In this document: piece by piece, positions 43,126 through 54,755 of the stretch
Layout: each line of letters opens with the position of its first letter
Position numbering within the stretch: position 1 is the first letter of the stretch
NCBI GenBank assembly: GCA_037952775.1
Contig: JBANAY010000003.1
Span: forward strand, 5,456,001 to 5,520,000
Source: Clonostachys chloroleuca
Lineage: Eukaryota > Ascomycota > Sordariomycetes > Hypocreales > Bionectriaceae
Direction of reading: 5' to 3'
Length of the DNA: 64,000 nucleotides
Translations under genes and position numbers: made by a program
Notes under the pieces: model-generated
Told to the model about the DNA's origin: nothing
Database searches by the model: none
The model's input: the letters and a program-made list of their open reading frames with translations, nothing else

Positions 43126-43947
43126 CTATGCAGTATTGACATAAAGCCCGCACGCCTCAACTTCCCGTACCCATAATTGCCATGGCCTTTGAACCGTCCG
43201 TTTCGTCATATCTTCCGCGAGTGTAGCCTCCTCCTCATCTAGAAGGTGCAAGTCGCTGACAGATCCAGCAGGGCCGTACAGAGACTGAAGCGTTGCAGCA
43301 GTGGTTTGAATCAAAGCGTTCTTCTGTGTGTATATTGCCCACATAACGGCCACTTCAATGCTGTCCGCAATCAATGTGAACCCGTGGCCCCGCATGAGCG
43401 TAACACGGTTCGTCTCATCAAAGGTCCTAGCCAGGGCAGATCCAGTCTTTTCGGTTCGGACCAGCATATCAGCCCCAAGAGCCGAGTCTCTATGCTCGGC
43501 GATGTCGAAGACTGCGGCTCCCTTGACACCCAAGAACCCTGCCATGTGGTAGCAAGCCCTCAATGGTGCATTGCTGATGGTATACGGGACTACTGCTTCC
43601 GAGTGACTATGGACAATGGCATTGACGTCCTTGTGTAGTTTGTAGATCTCGGAATGAATTCGTCTTTCCTCATAGCCCTTGTACGGCGTGGGCTCCAAAG
43701 GCTCGGCGTCGCTAACCCTGTAAGCGATCAAGTCTTTGGGCGAGGATATGGTCCCTGGAGCGGCAGAGAGAGACATGATGAAGACGTCATGCTGGCTAGG
43801 ATGGCGGAATGAAAGATGGCCGAAGGCGTCCAAAACCCGACTTTGATGTAGAATATGACAACCGTGAATGAATTTGCGACTATCAGTTTGGAGAAGAAGC
43901 GCGTTAGATTTAGTTGCCGCCATGATGGAATTCGAGCAAGTGGTCAA
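43126..43947 (-). CDS. Class II aldolase/adducin-family protein
   Basis: Single exon, 273 residues (or 265 from the ATG at 43923). Aldolase_II fold (PF00596): GHLSFRHP, RIHSEIYKLH, NAIVHSHSEAVVPY (zinc His pair), and VTLMRGHGFTLIADS (third His). Members are metal-dependent aldolases, decarboxylases or epimerases acting on sugar- or keto-acid phosphates. No leader peptide. It lies between the TAXI-like and dienelactone-hydrolase genes in a same-strand run, which suggests one pathway. Substrate unknown. Confidence 0.88.
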   Translation of the reverse strand: MTTCSNSIMAATKSNALLLQTDSRKFIHGCHILHQSRVLDAFGHLSFRHPSQHDVFIMSLSAAPGTISSPKDLIAYRVSDAEPLEPTPYKGYEERRIHSEIYKLHKDVNAIVHSHSEAVVPYTISNAPLRACYHMAGFLGVKGAAVFDIAEHRDSALGADMLVRTEKTGSALARTFDETNRVTLMRGHGFTLIADSIEVAVMWAIYTQKNALIQTTAATLQSLYGPAGSVSDLHLLDEEEATLAEDMTKRTVQRPWQLWVREVEACGLYVNTA

Positions 43948-44289
43948 GCATCATAATCAGATCAAGCCAGTGGGTAGTTTGTTGATGTGTTATATGGTCT
44001 AACGATGAAGCATTTCGTACTGGACGGCCTGGCTACAAATTCGGGTGGCACGATCCGAGAACAGTCCCCTCTGTGGATCTGACGGCTATCAAATAAGCCA
44101 AAGTGATCCCTCAATTAAAGCCGGAACAGAGCCTCTCGGTACCAGAAAGCGGACCACAGGGCTATGCCCGTGAAAATAATGATATCAAGCACTTTTAAGC
44201 TGCAGGGCAACATATCTTGTAATTCATGATATTCACGGCTCAGTTCCGTCATACTATCACCCGGGCCAAGGCTGTTCAAGACTAGACTT
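43948..44289. other. Intergenic / promoter of class II aldolase
   Basis: 342 bp with ATTCGGG and ATCCGAG near 44039-44062, looser forms of the motif found upstream of its neighbours. Confidence 0.45.
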
Positions 44290-45090
44290 CTACTTATTCT
44301 GCTGTAGCCATTCTCGGAACCACAATGAGGCCGCGTTCTTGGCTCTCTCCATACCCTTTCTCTCCCCATTGTTCCGAGCATCGCCTCTGATGGCAAAGCC
44401 GTGCTCAAGCCCAGGAAAGTACTGGTAGTCATAGGAAACATGCGTGTCTGGCAAAGTTTGCTGGCTGTATGCTTTTAACTCTGCGGTGAACATGTGGTCA
44501 AACTCAGAGGCCAAGATTTGTGTTGGGACGCTGGTGCCTGCAATATCCTCCTTCTGCAGCATTGACGGGTGCGCGGTGGAAATACAGTCAACAAGATTCT
44601 TATCCTTGGCCGCCAAGCGGAAGACCGCCCACCCTCCGTAGCAATAGCCTATGGCACCCACGCGCGAGTAAGACGCTCTCAAACACTCAGCAAACTTAAT
44701 GATCTCCGGTTCCCGTGTAGCTCGAGAATTGCGCTTAAGAAAAGCAGGCAAGTCGATCTCGCCAAATCGGCTCTTGTCGAATAGAACGTCGGTCGGCAGG
44801 ATCTCACCTCCGAAGCTGGAAAGATGCATCATGTAAACAAGACGGCATAATGAATAGAGCTGTTCATGCACTCACCAGTCAGGAACGTATACTGTAGCAT
44901 TGACCTCATCGGCAAAGTGATCTGCGAGGATACGGACATTTTTAAAAGTCCAACCGAAAAGATCGTGGATCACGATTATGGCAACATCTTTGTTCGTTCC
45001 TGTAATATAGCAGTCAAGCCCAGCGACATTCTCCTCTTGACCGGCAGTCTCAGCCTCCCATCGGAACCCCTTCAAACAGCAGTCTGACAT
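44290..45090 (-). CDS. Dienelactone-hydrolase family protein
   Basis: Exon 1 45090-44876 and exon 2 44815-44290 (intron GTGAGT...CCAG) give 246 residues. Alpha/beta hydrolase with Cys nucleophile in IGYCYGGWAVF, acid in ILASEFDHMF and His in GLEHGFAIRGD. VIHDLFGW and VPDCFGGEILP match DLH. It would open a lactone such as a dienelactone from ring cleavage, in the cytosol. ATTCCGAAT at 45358 and ATTCGGAT at 45245 lie upstream. Intact. Confidence 0.9.
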
Positions 45091-45598
45091 GATGGTGAAT
45101 GGATATTTGAAACTGCGTGACTTTCAAGTTTGGTAAGCTCTCCAGTAACAACGACCATTTGGCGTGGTTCTCCTACGTACAAGTTTGGTGCATTTAAATA
45201 AAAATCACGCTTCTAAGAAACTACCAGGGCTTTTTGAACGGAAGATTCGGATAAATTGGACCCAAACCTTCTCCCAGGCAGGTGTTAGCAGAATAATCCC
45301 CGCCCGTGGCCTTCGGGGAAGTTACAAGCTGGTCCGAGAATCGGATAGTTGCAAGGCATTCCGAATCGTACACTAGTGTAAGTAATCCTTGGAATATACC
45401 ATATCTCCGAAATTAAACAAGGCTGCAATACATATGTTGAAATTAAGGTAGCCTATGGTAACAAGGAAACGGCAAAACCAAGTGCAGCCTGGTGTGCAGC
45501 CTTGTATTATTCGCGTATGCACATGTCCTTCTCAATTCCCAACACGTTTACTACAAAGACCTTGGTCGTTTCCTCGGTCTTTGCATGAAACAGCTCAG
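45091..45598. promoter_or_regulatory. Promoter of dienelactone hydrolase with repeated TCGGA/TCCGA sites
   Basis: 508 bp. ATTCGGAT (45245-45252), AATCGGAT (45339-45346) and ATTCCGAAT (45358-45366); the last is identical to the site at 42733. Confidence 0.55.
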
Positions 45599-46417
45599 TT
45601 ATCTCCGATTCATATAGTTCTTGATTGGCCAGTAACCGGGCATGTATCCGAGAACAAGACCCCTGATAATCCGAGAAAACATCTCGAGTCCGTACTTCCG
45701 TAGACCCTCTCCTCCGATCGCGCCTTTGCTCGAGACACCCACGGCACCTAGCCGGGCATATGACTCTTCCAAGGCCAATTCGGCGAATCCTTCTCCCAGG
45801 TCCGCATAGGAGACGGCGACGCTGACCCATTCTGCACTGATGGCCATGCCTGACGGCTCATCCTGTACTAGGGCCGAGGGTTGCACTAACAGCAGCGACA
45901 ACAGTTCAGATGAGGCCTCGAACATCGCCGTCGCTAGACGAAGGTCGAGATACGGATGGTAAAAGGCAGTCTTGAGAAGCCAGTTGACCACCGCCCCCTC
46001 ATGTGATGCAAATCGGTCATTCCAAGTCGAAGACGATAAAAGGATCAACCGGGGACGCTTCCAGTCCAATGAAGACGACTTCAACTCTTGAAGTGCGTCA
46101 ATAGTTGACTTGGCAATATCCTGGATCGGGCGACACCCGGGTATGTTATCATTTTCCCCGATTGTGCAGATGATAATGTCGGCATTCTCTACGCAACTTC
46201 GGACAGTCGCCGTATCAGTAAGCTGCCCTTCATGTATTATCAGATTAGACGAGTGGCGAAGCTCGGGAATGAGTCCGAAAAGCTTGGCCGTTGAGCGAAC
46301 CATGAGCCTCAGCTCCAAGAGGGAGTCACAGCGTTTAAGCAGAGATCGTACTGTAGCACTGCCGGTGCTGCCAGTTGCGCCGAAGATTGCAATTTGTGTT
46401 GATTTTGTAGAACTCAT
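45599..46417 (-). CDS. NAD(P)-binding (NmrA/atypical SDR) protein
   Basis: Single exon, 272 residues from ATG 46417. Starts MSSTKSTQIAIFGATGSTG, the glycine-rich nucleotide motif of atypical SDRs, then ADIIICTIGENDNIPGC, RPRLILLSSSTWND and EWVSVAVSYADLG. No Tyr-x3-Lys, so either a redox sensor or an isomerase/reductase of the NmrA-like class. The open frame extends upstream to 46486, but the extension is not family-like. Last gene of the five-gene minus-strand run; ATTCCG occurs upstream near 46592. Confidence 0.82.
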   Translation of the reverse strand: MSSTKSTQIAIFGATGSTGSATVRSLLKRCDSLLELRLMVRSTAKLFGLIPELRHSSNLIIHEGQLTDTATVRSCVENADIIICTIGENDNIPGCRPIQDIAKSTIDALQELKSSSLDWKRPRLILLSSSTWNDRFASHEGAVVNWLLKTAFYHPYLDLRLATAMFEASSELLSLLLVQPSALVQDEPSGMAISAEWVSVAVSYADLGEGFAELALEESYARLGAVGVSSKGAIGGEGLRKYGLEMFSRIIRGLVLGYMPGYWPIKNYMNRR

Positions 46418-46803
46418 GATTGATGATGATAACTTGAAAATGAAGAATCTTGCCGCTCGTTCTTCAATAAGCTTTGTACACGGCAAGAATACTGTATGGT
46501 AAAAACACGAGACTAGAGCGTCTTATATAGACCACTAGTAGCATTACCGGGCAACAGTCCCTCGGCAATTTCTATCTCCAACAAGTGTGATATTCCGTCC
46601 GGAACACGGTCTCCTCCCCTTCTTGTTATACTGTGATTTGTTCCTTTCCGGGCGTTCCGTGTTTCTCGCCGTGACTATACAATCAATGGTGTACCTATTA
46701 ATAGAATCCCTTGGAGGTTTGTCCTAACCTTCATTCTATTCAGTCTCCAAAATAGGACATTTGTGCATATACTGAAATAACGTAGCCCGATTTATGCCAC
46801 ATA
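46418..46803. other. Promoter and 5' flank of transposon
   Basis: 386 bp. Contains ATTCCGTCCGGAA near 46592; ends at the transposon TA target. Confidence 0.5.
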
Positions 46804-48639
46804 AGTCGAGTGGGGGAAGTGGCCCGGGGGTAGAAGTGGCCCACCCCAAATGCCACACATTTTTAACAGTCTTGATGATGCAACTTAATAATTACTATAT
46901 AAATTCAACTCCAATAGCTATGAAAATTATACCATTGTGATCAGCTCGTCGCGACGATTATGGTGGCATTGGTATTATCATCATTAGAGGTTCGTAGCTT
47001 CCGTACGCGCTGCCTCTTCCTCCTCAATTCGTCAAGCCCACCTTGTACGTCTTTTATCTGCGCAAGTGAGCAGAAAATCTCATTCTTATCTGGTTCAACG
47101 GCTCTACGCTTCTTATGACTTAGGCGTTCATTCAGGGCCTTTTGGGCCTCTAATTCCCGATCTTTCAAGACCAGTTGAACACTTAATGAATCGATCGTTC
47201 GCGCCGCCTTATGGCTATATCGTGTGAGCAGCCTTCTCGTACAAGGGCTAGCAGGGCATAGATACCTCATAGTGTCAACAACTTGAAGGCCATTTCGAGG
47301 TGTTTGAAGGTCGTATTTATCCTTCTGGGCCGGCTTTTGTGGTGTTGAGGGCGCCTTGGCTGTGGCTATGACTTGGCTGCTTAGGAGCACCTTCCGGCGG
47401 TTTAGAGGATAAATTCCTGTAGCCCGAAATCCTGACTTGATATTCTTCGCTGTTAGAGCCTCCTTACGAGCTTTGGCATAACATTCGAGGAAGTTGGCCT
47501 TTCTAATCGTAGTCGAATCGAGCATTTCATCGAGCCGCTCTAGATGTCTTCGATAGGCCGCTTTCAGTACAGAAAACACACCCAAGTCGAGCGGCTGCAA
47601 GACGTGCGAGGTGTGTGCAGGCAAGAAGAGAAGGAAGATATTGTTTTGGAAGCATTCCTACATAAATTCCGGCGTTACGTGTGAGCCGTAGCCGTCAACT
47701 ATCAGCAGCCGAGCCTCGGAGGGATCAGCAGGAGCAGTTTCCGGAATAAACACTCGTTGAAGCCACTCAAGCGCGAGGGCGTTGCTAATCCATCCATTTT
47801 GCGATGTTGCAAATAGCCACTTCTCATTGAAGTTATCTTTGAACTACTGTTGCTGCACCGCTTCACCTTTAAATACAACACAAGGAGTTAGGGTCTCTCC
47901 AACAGCGGAAATAGCCTCAACGAGCGTGACCCAAGCCCTCTCTTGGTTCCCTTTGAGAACTGTATACTTACGGCTTCCTTCGTCAGAGCCGATGACGAGG
48001 CTGTTGAGACCATATCCCTCCATAATACCAGCCTCGTCAGCGTTCCACGTGTTCTCCGGTTTGATCCAAGAGACCGAGTCATAGTTATTAAAGAACCTAT
48101 TAATATTCTCAGGATTGGCTCCATTGAGCCTAGCTGACGCTATTCGCTTTCCAATCTTGACTCCTAGGCCCTCCTGACGGCTGAGAAACTGGTTGACCCA
48201 GGACCTGCCGAGAGGCTCGAGATCCTTCCGACCTTGAAGGATCTGGGAAGCGATATATCGAAGCTGTCGATGCGTAGGTGCGTATCCCAGTGATTCTTGA
48301 GATACGATCCATCTCCTGACTCTCTCTTCTTCCGCCTTCAAGAGGCGTTGTTGGTGTTCGTGCGCTTGTGCGCGTGTCAAGCCCTCTTCCAATCGTCGTC
48401 TAAGCGTTGTACGAGGAATTGCCCATTTCTTTGCAGCAACGCGTGCAGATAAGCCGGCAAGTATATCATTAATCGCAGAATTAATTTCTGATTCCGAATA
48501 TATAGCCATTTTGCTCGTAAAACACGAATTGAAGCTTTTGTTATTGTTTTTGTTATGATGTGTGTGACTTAGGGTAGACGCGCAGGCCAAAAATTAGGTG
48601 GGCCACTTCTACCCCCGGGCCACTTCCCCCCACTCGACT
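46804..48639 (-). mobile_element. Pogo/Fot-type Tc1-mariner DNA transposon
   Basis: 1836 bp, flanked by a TA duplication (46802-46803, 48640-48641). Terminal inverted repeats: left 46804-46845, right 48597-48639, starting AGTCGAGTGGGGG. They are identical except that the left has five Gs and the right six in one run. The size and TA target fit Fot1-like elements. It encodes one transposase, interrupted by two stops. The near-perfect TIRs suggest recent movement or recent common origin. Its insertion separates the two catabolic islands. Confidence 0.95.
46941..48509 (-). pseudogene. Pogo-type transposase with two nonsense codons
   Basis: From ATG 48509: MAIYSESEINSAINDIL, an HTH psq-type domain (AKKWAIPRTTLRRRLEEG), then a CENP-B-type HTH (RRWIVSQESLGYAPTHRQL). 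The DDE_1 domain has NADEAGIMEGYG (first Asp), LIVDGYGSHVT (second) and SHVLQPLDLGVF (third). Two in-frame TAG codons, at 47844-47846 (QQQ-stop-FKDN) and 47658-47660 (FM-stop-ECFQ), stand where Trp is expected. Each is a single TGG-to-TAG change. The frame is otherwise open to TS-stop at 46941. A basic coiled C-terminus ends the protein. The catalytic triad is intact, so the copy is non-autonomous only through the stops. Confidence 0.93.
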
Positions 48640-49206
48640 TATGGTATTCCCAATATAGCAGCCAAATTACCCTTTCGTATAATGCCCTGTGTACTATGCG
48701 AGAGTAACACGCGGGCTTTACTATCCAAAAAACTCTTTTCTACTTGATACCTTTGTATTCAAAATTTCTATTAGAGCTCTCCAACCTATCTATATATCTT
48801 GATTATCCATACATTCACCTACATTGACATCAATGTTTTGTAACAATTCTTAGTCTCCACAGTTCCTCCCGCCTTCGTTTAACTAATTCAGCAATGACTT
48901 GTAATAAATCTCATCAAGGTTATCTGGAAATTGTGTTTATCCTATATGTAAGAATTTAAAACTACATACGTACGTAAGAGAAAAAAGAATAAAGTTTAAC
49001 AGCAATGGAAGCTGCCAGGGCCCGACAACTCAACATGATGAATGGAAAATACATACAATGTACGTCATCAATGCCTTTACCCTAAAATAATCCATTTCGT
49101 ACCCAATGTAATCATGGGTCTCAACCTAATCAACTTGGCAGCCCTAAGATAGCATAATCCCTTTGGAAGAAGGCCTTGGTTCTTCCTATCGATAAGATCA
49201 TAGCGA
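48640..49206. other. Intergenic
   Basis: 567 bp, AT-rich, between transposon and questin-oxidase-like gene. Nothing coding. Confidence 0.5.
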
Positions 49207-50580
49207 CTAAGGTATAGCATCGACGCCCAAGCCAAAACCAGTCCACCCATCAAATTCCCTTATGAACTTGTCTGCTGCTTTTTTGTAAAACTCATCCTCG
49301 GCTCCTCTGACCTCTTCGACCATGTTCAATGCCCGCACTACTTTTGACCAATGCACATCAGTGAACCACTGACTAGCCAGAGCATCCTGGTATATTATCT
49401 TCCACCCTTCACTTTTAGCCTTGTAAGACCGAATGCTTGCAGAATCATAACTTGGAGTAAGCTCCATAAGGTAAACAAGAATGATGAATAACCCGAATTG
49501 CTTCATCACTGGAATTTTGTGCTCTTCCGGAATATAAGGCATCAAGATCCGCAGCGCATGGCCAACAGTCAGTATGTGAGCAATGTAGAAATCGTAACCG
49601 CCCTCAATTGTGACCGCGGTTGTCGCAAGAGCTGCAGCCGTCTGTAGCCAGTCCAGCAACTGTTCGTCGGCGTTGTCTACAATCAAGGACGTGAAATGCT
49701 CTCTCACTACAGGCTCGAATTTACCGAACAAGGTGAACATGTTGGCAAATCCAAGATTTTTGGTGTAGTTGGCGAAACGCTTATCATTGCGGAGGTTCTC
49801 TAGAACATCAGCAATCCTCTTAGTCTTGTATGTAGATGTGTCTGGAGGCGGTGTGTCCAGATATACGTGCATCTGATCATACTCGGTGCAGCCAAGGCTC
49901 AAGGCCTCGGCAATAACCTCCTTGCTATCGAATTCGTACCCGTACGCGAGATGAATAAACGGATGTCCAACTGCAGAATATCAATTAAATATCGGGTCAC
50001 AAGCAAAAGACTCCGGATTACTTACGTCCGCCGCAAAACGAGTTTACCAAGGGTTGCGCTCCCGAGTAAAGATGGTCTGCGACAACCGTCTTCCAGTCCC
50101 CGTTGACCTTTTCTATCTCGGCGTCGAAATAATCAACATAGGCAGCGGTGTATCTGTAGTAAGCCAGGTGAGTGTCTGTAACGTGGCTGATCGGGCAACG
50201 CCGCAGTGCACATACTTCTTTTGGCCAAGGAATTCCCTCCAGTTATCGCGTGTAATGGTATGTCGCGCAAGATCAGTGGTAACGTCGTAGAGATTGGGCT
50301 TTTCAGCGGCGTATATCTCCTCCAGCTTGGCGCTGTCGGCACCAAGGAGGTAAGAGGATCCAAGAGCCTAAAGACGTCTGAGCATTCGTAATCGAGTTAT
50401 ATGGACAGCTTTTAATCTTACATGAGGCACATGATTGTGGAAGAGCAACCTTGGATTACGGAGCACCGCATTTGACTCATGATTTGCCTTTAACAGCTTG
50501 GCAAGTGTCTTTGCGGGATCATCCTCACGCTCACCTAGGCGATATACTGGTGCCTTTTCGAATACGGTTGAGTTCGCCAT
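49207..50580 (-). CDS. Questin-oxidase-like (Baeyer-Villiger) family protein
   Basis: Four exons: 50580-50422, 50367-50216, 50153-50026, 49970-49207. All phases fit, total 400 residues. Matches the DUF4243/questin_oxidase family (PF14027; AflY/HypX, GedK relatives): LLKANHESNAVLRNPRLLFHNH, HALGSSYLLGA, AAYVDYFDAEIEKVNGDW, HLYSGAQPLVNSFCGG, GHPFIHLAYGYEF, and GGYDFYIAHILTVGHAL. Known members oxidise anthraquinone or polyketide rings without a visible flavin site. No polyketide synthase lies in this window. Neighbouring regulators, transporter and reductase suggest a tailoring or degradation cluster. Confidence 0.85.
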
Positions 50581-51415
50581 TGTTTATGTTGAGTAAAACC
50601 GTCTAGATAAGATGAATATTCGCGATTCGTGATTCGGGTGCACATGTATTTTCAGTCAGCGGATTACCAAGTCAATAAATACCACGCAACAGGTGCAGTG
50701 CAGGTTCCAGGAAAACAGGGGATGGGGGACGGGGACCATAATATACTAAGGTAAGTAGGTAAAAGTAAGGGCCTCTTCTTCAGATGTCCAAAGCCCGAGC
50801 GACCAACAGACTGTAATATTCGGGCTTATTTCGCCGAGAGCTGTGGTTGGCCGTTACTTAGCATTCCTAAGAGGACCCCCCTGCCGCTGATGAATATGAT
50901 CCCGTTTCTGCCCTTCAATAGTACCATCATACTCCGTACATAGACATGGAATACGTAATACCGGTCCTGGTAAGGATAAAAGCGGTTAAGATTACCGAGC
51001 AGGCCTACATGCAGCATATCCATCCCTTTTCTCATTCATACCTCGCTGAGATTGATCCCTGCCCGGAGTTCACTGCATCTACATCCGGGTCTTCTTCCGA
51101 ATGCCCGAATTTCTAATTAAGATGATCAGATGATCTAGCAGACGATCCATGGATTATCTTTGTTCCCGTCCCTACGTCATTGGATGTCGGGCCCGGAAAA
51201 TGCTACTTTACCGTCGGGCGCCGACGACATCGGGGCTCGCCTTTAGGGAAATTCGGATTCAGAGCACGCCGACATGTCTATAGCGCATTCCCAGGCGGGC
51301 GAAACAACAACCAAGGCTTTCTGGAGATGAGAAGTCACAGGAAACAAGACTCAGAAGATGGCGGACGAGACCCTTTAATCCCCAACCCTGCAACATCAAC
51401 AACTCCGTTGTCCCC
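50581..51415. promoter_or_regulatory. Divergent promoter, questin-oxidase-like / Zn2Cys6 regulator
   Basis: 835 bp between divergent start codons. Contains ATTCGGAT near 51250 and several CGG triplets (51180-51290). Coordinated control is an inference. Confidence 0.5.
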
Positions 51416-54124
51416 ATGTCTTTAGCGCAAAACACCACGCCGCCCTCGCTGGAGGAGCCATTCAACTCGCCTGCTATTGAGGAACCCATTAGCCCAGAGA
51501 TATCTGTCCGGGCAGATGGGCAGCGCAAGTCTGGATCGTCGCGAAAGCGACAGAAGATCAGCCTGGCTTGCGAAGAATGCCGCGCGCGCAAGATCAAATG
51601 CGATGGACTCCGTCCCGAGTGCAGTGCCTGCAGACAGGCTCCCAAGGGCATCCGAGCTTGCAGATACCTGAGTGAGCCCTCGAGGCTCTCGGGACATAAG
51701 CGGTATGGGTGAACTGTGCTTCCATTGGCAGTTACCATAACGAAATCTAACAGGTCAGCATAGTGCCATGCAGTCGCTCCACGACCGTCTCGCCTACCTT
51801 GAAGCCAAGCTACGGGAAGCAGAGGCACACAAATCGGCTGAGACAATGGATAGCAATAACAAGGAGCAAGACGAGGAGCCGGTATCGATACAGTCGCAGT
51901 TGCTCACTTTAGATCCGTTTCCTCTTCCACGCACTCACTTCGATACAAGCCCACCCATCATCGATCCAAATCTACTGCCTGCTGCCCAAGAGGTCTTGAA
52001 ATCGCCGATAAGTCTAGGGGCCAACGATATGGAGAATAACCAGGGTTTAGTCTCTCATAACAATTCAACTGCTGTGAACGCCATGGGTATTACATGCGTG
52101 GGGTCAGATATCGCAACGGACACTGATATGAGCAGCGAGTTCTATGGCGAGCCCTCTGCGGCATCACTTCTTAATGACATCCAACATCATTCCCATCAGG
52201 CGCCTATACCTTCAACACAGGGTCGTGACAGTCTCGGTCGATGCTCTCAAACGCCTCGACACACACTATCCATGCACCACTCAGGAGACAATGATGACTT
52301 CCATCTCCCTCCGCGATTCGTGGCTGACGATTTAGTCAAACTTTACCGCATAAGAGTGCAGAGTATTTATCCATTCCTGTGTTGGCCGATATTCATGGAA
52401 GCATACAATCGCCTCTGGCTCTCCGACTCGGATGTCAAAAATATGCCCCAGCTTACTGGCATCGGCCTCGGAGGGCCGAACTGCTCGATACCAGTGTTCT
52501 ACTGCGCACTCAATGCAGCATTCGCCCTGGCAACTCATTTCACAGATGCGCCTGCCATTGAGCGCAAGGAGAGAGCTGCTCCGTTCGTGAGGCGCTCCCG
52601 TCACCTGATGCGGCTTGACTTTTTGGATCACGGAGACCTGTCCACCATCCAAGCGCTGCTCATTCTGGCACGTTACCTGCAGAACACGGGTCTGTCCACC
52701 CGCTGCTGGAACGTTGTGGGAACTGCTCACCGCATGGCTCAGGGTTTGGGTCTGCACCTTGAAGTGAATCGCGGCGCGGCGTCTGAGCTAGAAACAGATA
52801 TTCGGCGTCGAGTGTGGCATAGTTGTGTGTGTCTTGAGACGTAAGATTTGGCTACAGCGAAACATGCTCCCGTGTCTTATCTTTCTTCCCTAGGCTTGGC
52901 TAATTCCTTACATAGAGTCGCAGGCATGTTAACAGGTCGGCCATGCTCCAATCCTGATGTAGCCAAGGTCCCCTTCCCTGACCTGTTGGACACCGCTGTG
53001 TCTGAACCTTTTTCTCCAGGGAAGACCAACCAAGGCGATCCAGACACCTCCTCGGCCATGTTCTTTACACATGCTATTAAACTTAATCAAATTCTGAATA
53101 GGATCCTCAGAAAGGTTTATGGTTCTTCGAAAATGCTTGACGAAAGCAGTTGGTCTCACGATAATGAGGAATCGTACTTGGCGCAACAGCTAGCATCTAT
53201 TATAGTTCTCGACCAGGAGTTGGACAGGTTCAAGGCCGAACTACCCGATTCTCTTTCCATATTGAAAGATGCCTCTCCACCCCATGATGATGATATGCTA
53301 GCACACCAGAGGCATGTGTTACACACGAGGTAAGGCATGCACGGGATATTACCATTGTTGTCTAACTCGTTTCAACGTGTCTTAGATTTCTACACATTCG
53401 TTCATTACTCTATCGACCCCCACTTGTTCAGGTATACAGAAATATAAAGGCCGGGGGCAAAGCAAGCTGGCATAAAACCTCGCTCGACACGCTCAACAGA
53501 GCCTTTGTTGAGAAGTGTTCCCTTGCCTGCATTAGCACCGCCCAAGCATTGATCAACCATATCAGTACGACTGCAGGGCCAATATACGGCGGTTCGCCCT
53601 GGTTTACTAGCTACTGTATAGCACGGGATCCATGAAACCTGTTCCTAGGACAACACTGACGATTTCCTAGACATGTACCATGCAGCTATGGTGATCATTT
53701 TAGCAGACATATGCTATTCAGACTTACATTATCCGAACCATGATAGCTTTCACAAATCATGGCGAATGTGTCAAGACTTCTTTCACCGAACGCTACAGCG
53801 TGACTCTGAAGCTTCCCAATACTTTAGAGGCCTAGAATGTCTTTCTAAGTCGGTCGGGTCTATGCATGGTAGGAGCCCCCTTTGATACCCTCAAAATGAA
53901 CCTAATGCCAACATTGCCCAGAAACGTCAGAAAATAACGAGGCGGCGTTGGAATCTGGTATTCTTCACCAGTGGCATCAAGACTTTGTCTTCGATAATGT
54001 CCCAAACTCTTCGTTGGATCAAATACTAACTTTGGCTGATGGGGAGCTGATGCTTAGCATGAATAATGACACTGGTACCGAACCCTCTGCTAATAGTAAT
54101 CAGCTATGGACACTCTTCAAATGA
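51416..54124 (+). CDS. Zn2Cys6 transcription factor (Fungal_trans)
   Basis: Exons begin at 51416 and join at the AUG-proximal intron (GTATGG...GCATAG), then after GTAAGA at 52842, GTAAGG at 53331, GTATAG at about 53618 and one near 53862-53920. They end at TGA 54122-54124. Cluster near residues 51-81: LACEECRARKIKCDGLRPECSAC. A coiled linker (LHDRLAYLEAKLREAEAH) follows, then the PF04082 regulatory domain: LYRIRVQSIYPFLCWPIF, LLILARYLQNTGLSTRCWN, AHRMAQGLGLHLE and DIRRRVWHSC. Nuclear activator or repressor. Divergent from the questin-oxidase-like gene, a common layout for a cluster-specific regulator. Confidence 0.86.
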
Positions 54125-54755
54125 AAGCAAGAGGTACATTTTCTAGTCTATCGACTAACGACATCCATGTACAATGCGTTGATGGAAGCCAGAGAAGGTC
54201 ATGATTTTAGCTTCTCAGCATTGTTTCTCGAGGTCGGATATGTACTACATTGTTGTAACCAACACATACACAACATCGCGTTTATAAAACAACCTCTTCG
54301 GTAATGAAGAAAAGCTTTCAATAAAATACAAAGGATCTTTTGAGGAGGCTCTTGTATGATAAATGTACGGGAGTAACGTACCGGACTATCCTCATACTAT
54401 CAAAATACGCCTCTGCAATCTGTCGAGGTAGGCTCTACGAGGGCACGTCATTGGGTAGTGAGTGGGAAACCGGCGGCTTGAGCATGCCGCGCATTGCAAT
54501 GTTTATCGTCGTCAGCGCTGAGCCAGTTATCCCTACTAAGACCGGGAAGAATGAGGTGATACCGTCTCGACTTCTATGATGAGCCTTAAATTGGATTCAT
54601 GACAGCGTCGGAAGATGAGAGGTTGTCCCATCGCCAGAGGCTGGGCGAGCGATAGATACCAGCTTTCAATACTCGGGCATTGCCCGGGACTTGGAGTTGA
54701 AGACGGTTTTGTAGAGTTTCATTTGTCATAAGGATAAGTACTCTGCGCCTCAGCC
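54125..54755. other. Convergent intergenic region
   Basis: 631 bp between two convergent regulators. Part (54719-54755) may be coding if the minus-strand gene uses an extra 3' intron. Confidence 0.45.

Noticed and set aside
45507..45830. Minus-strand ORF overlapping the NAD(P)-binding gene
   Set aside because: Different frame from the conserved protein; no motif.
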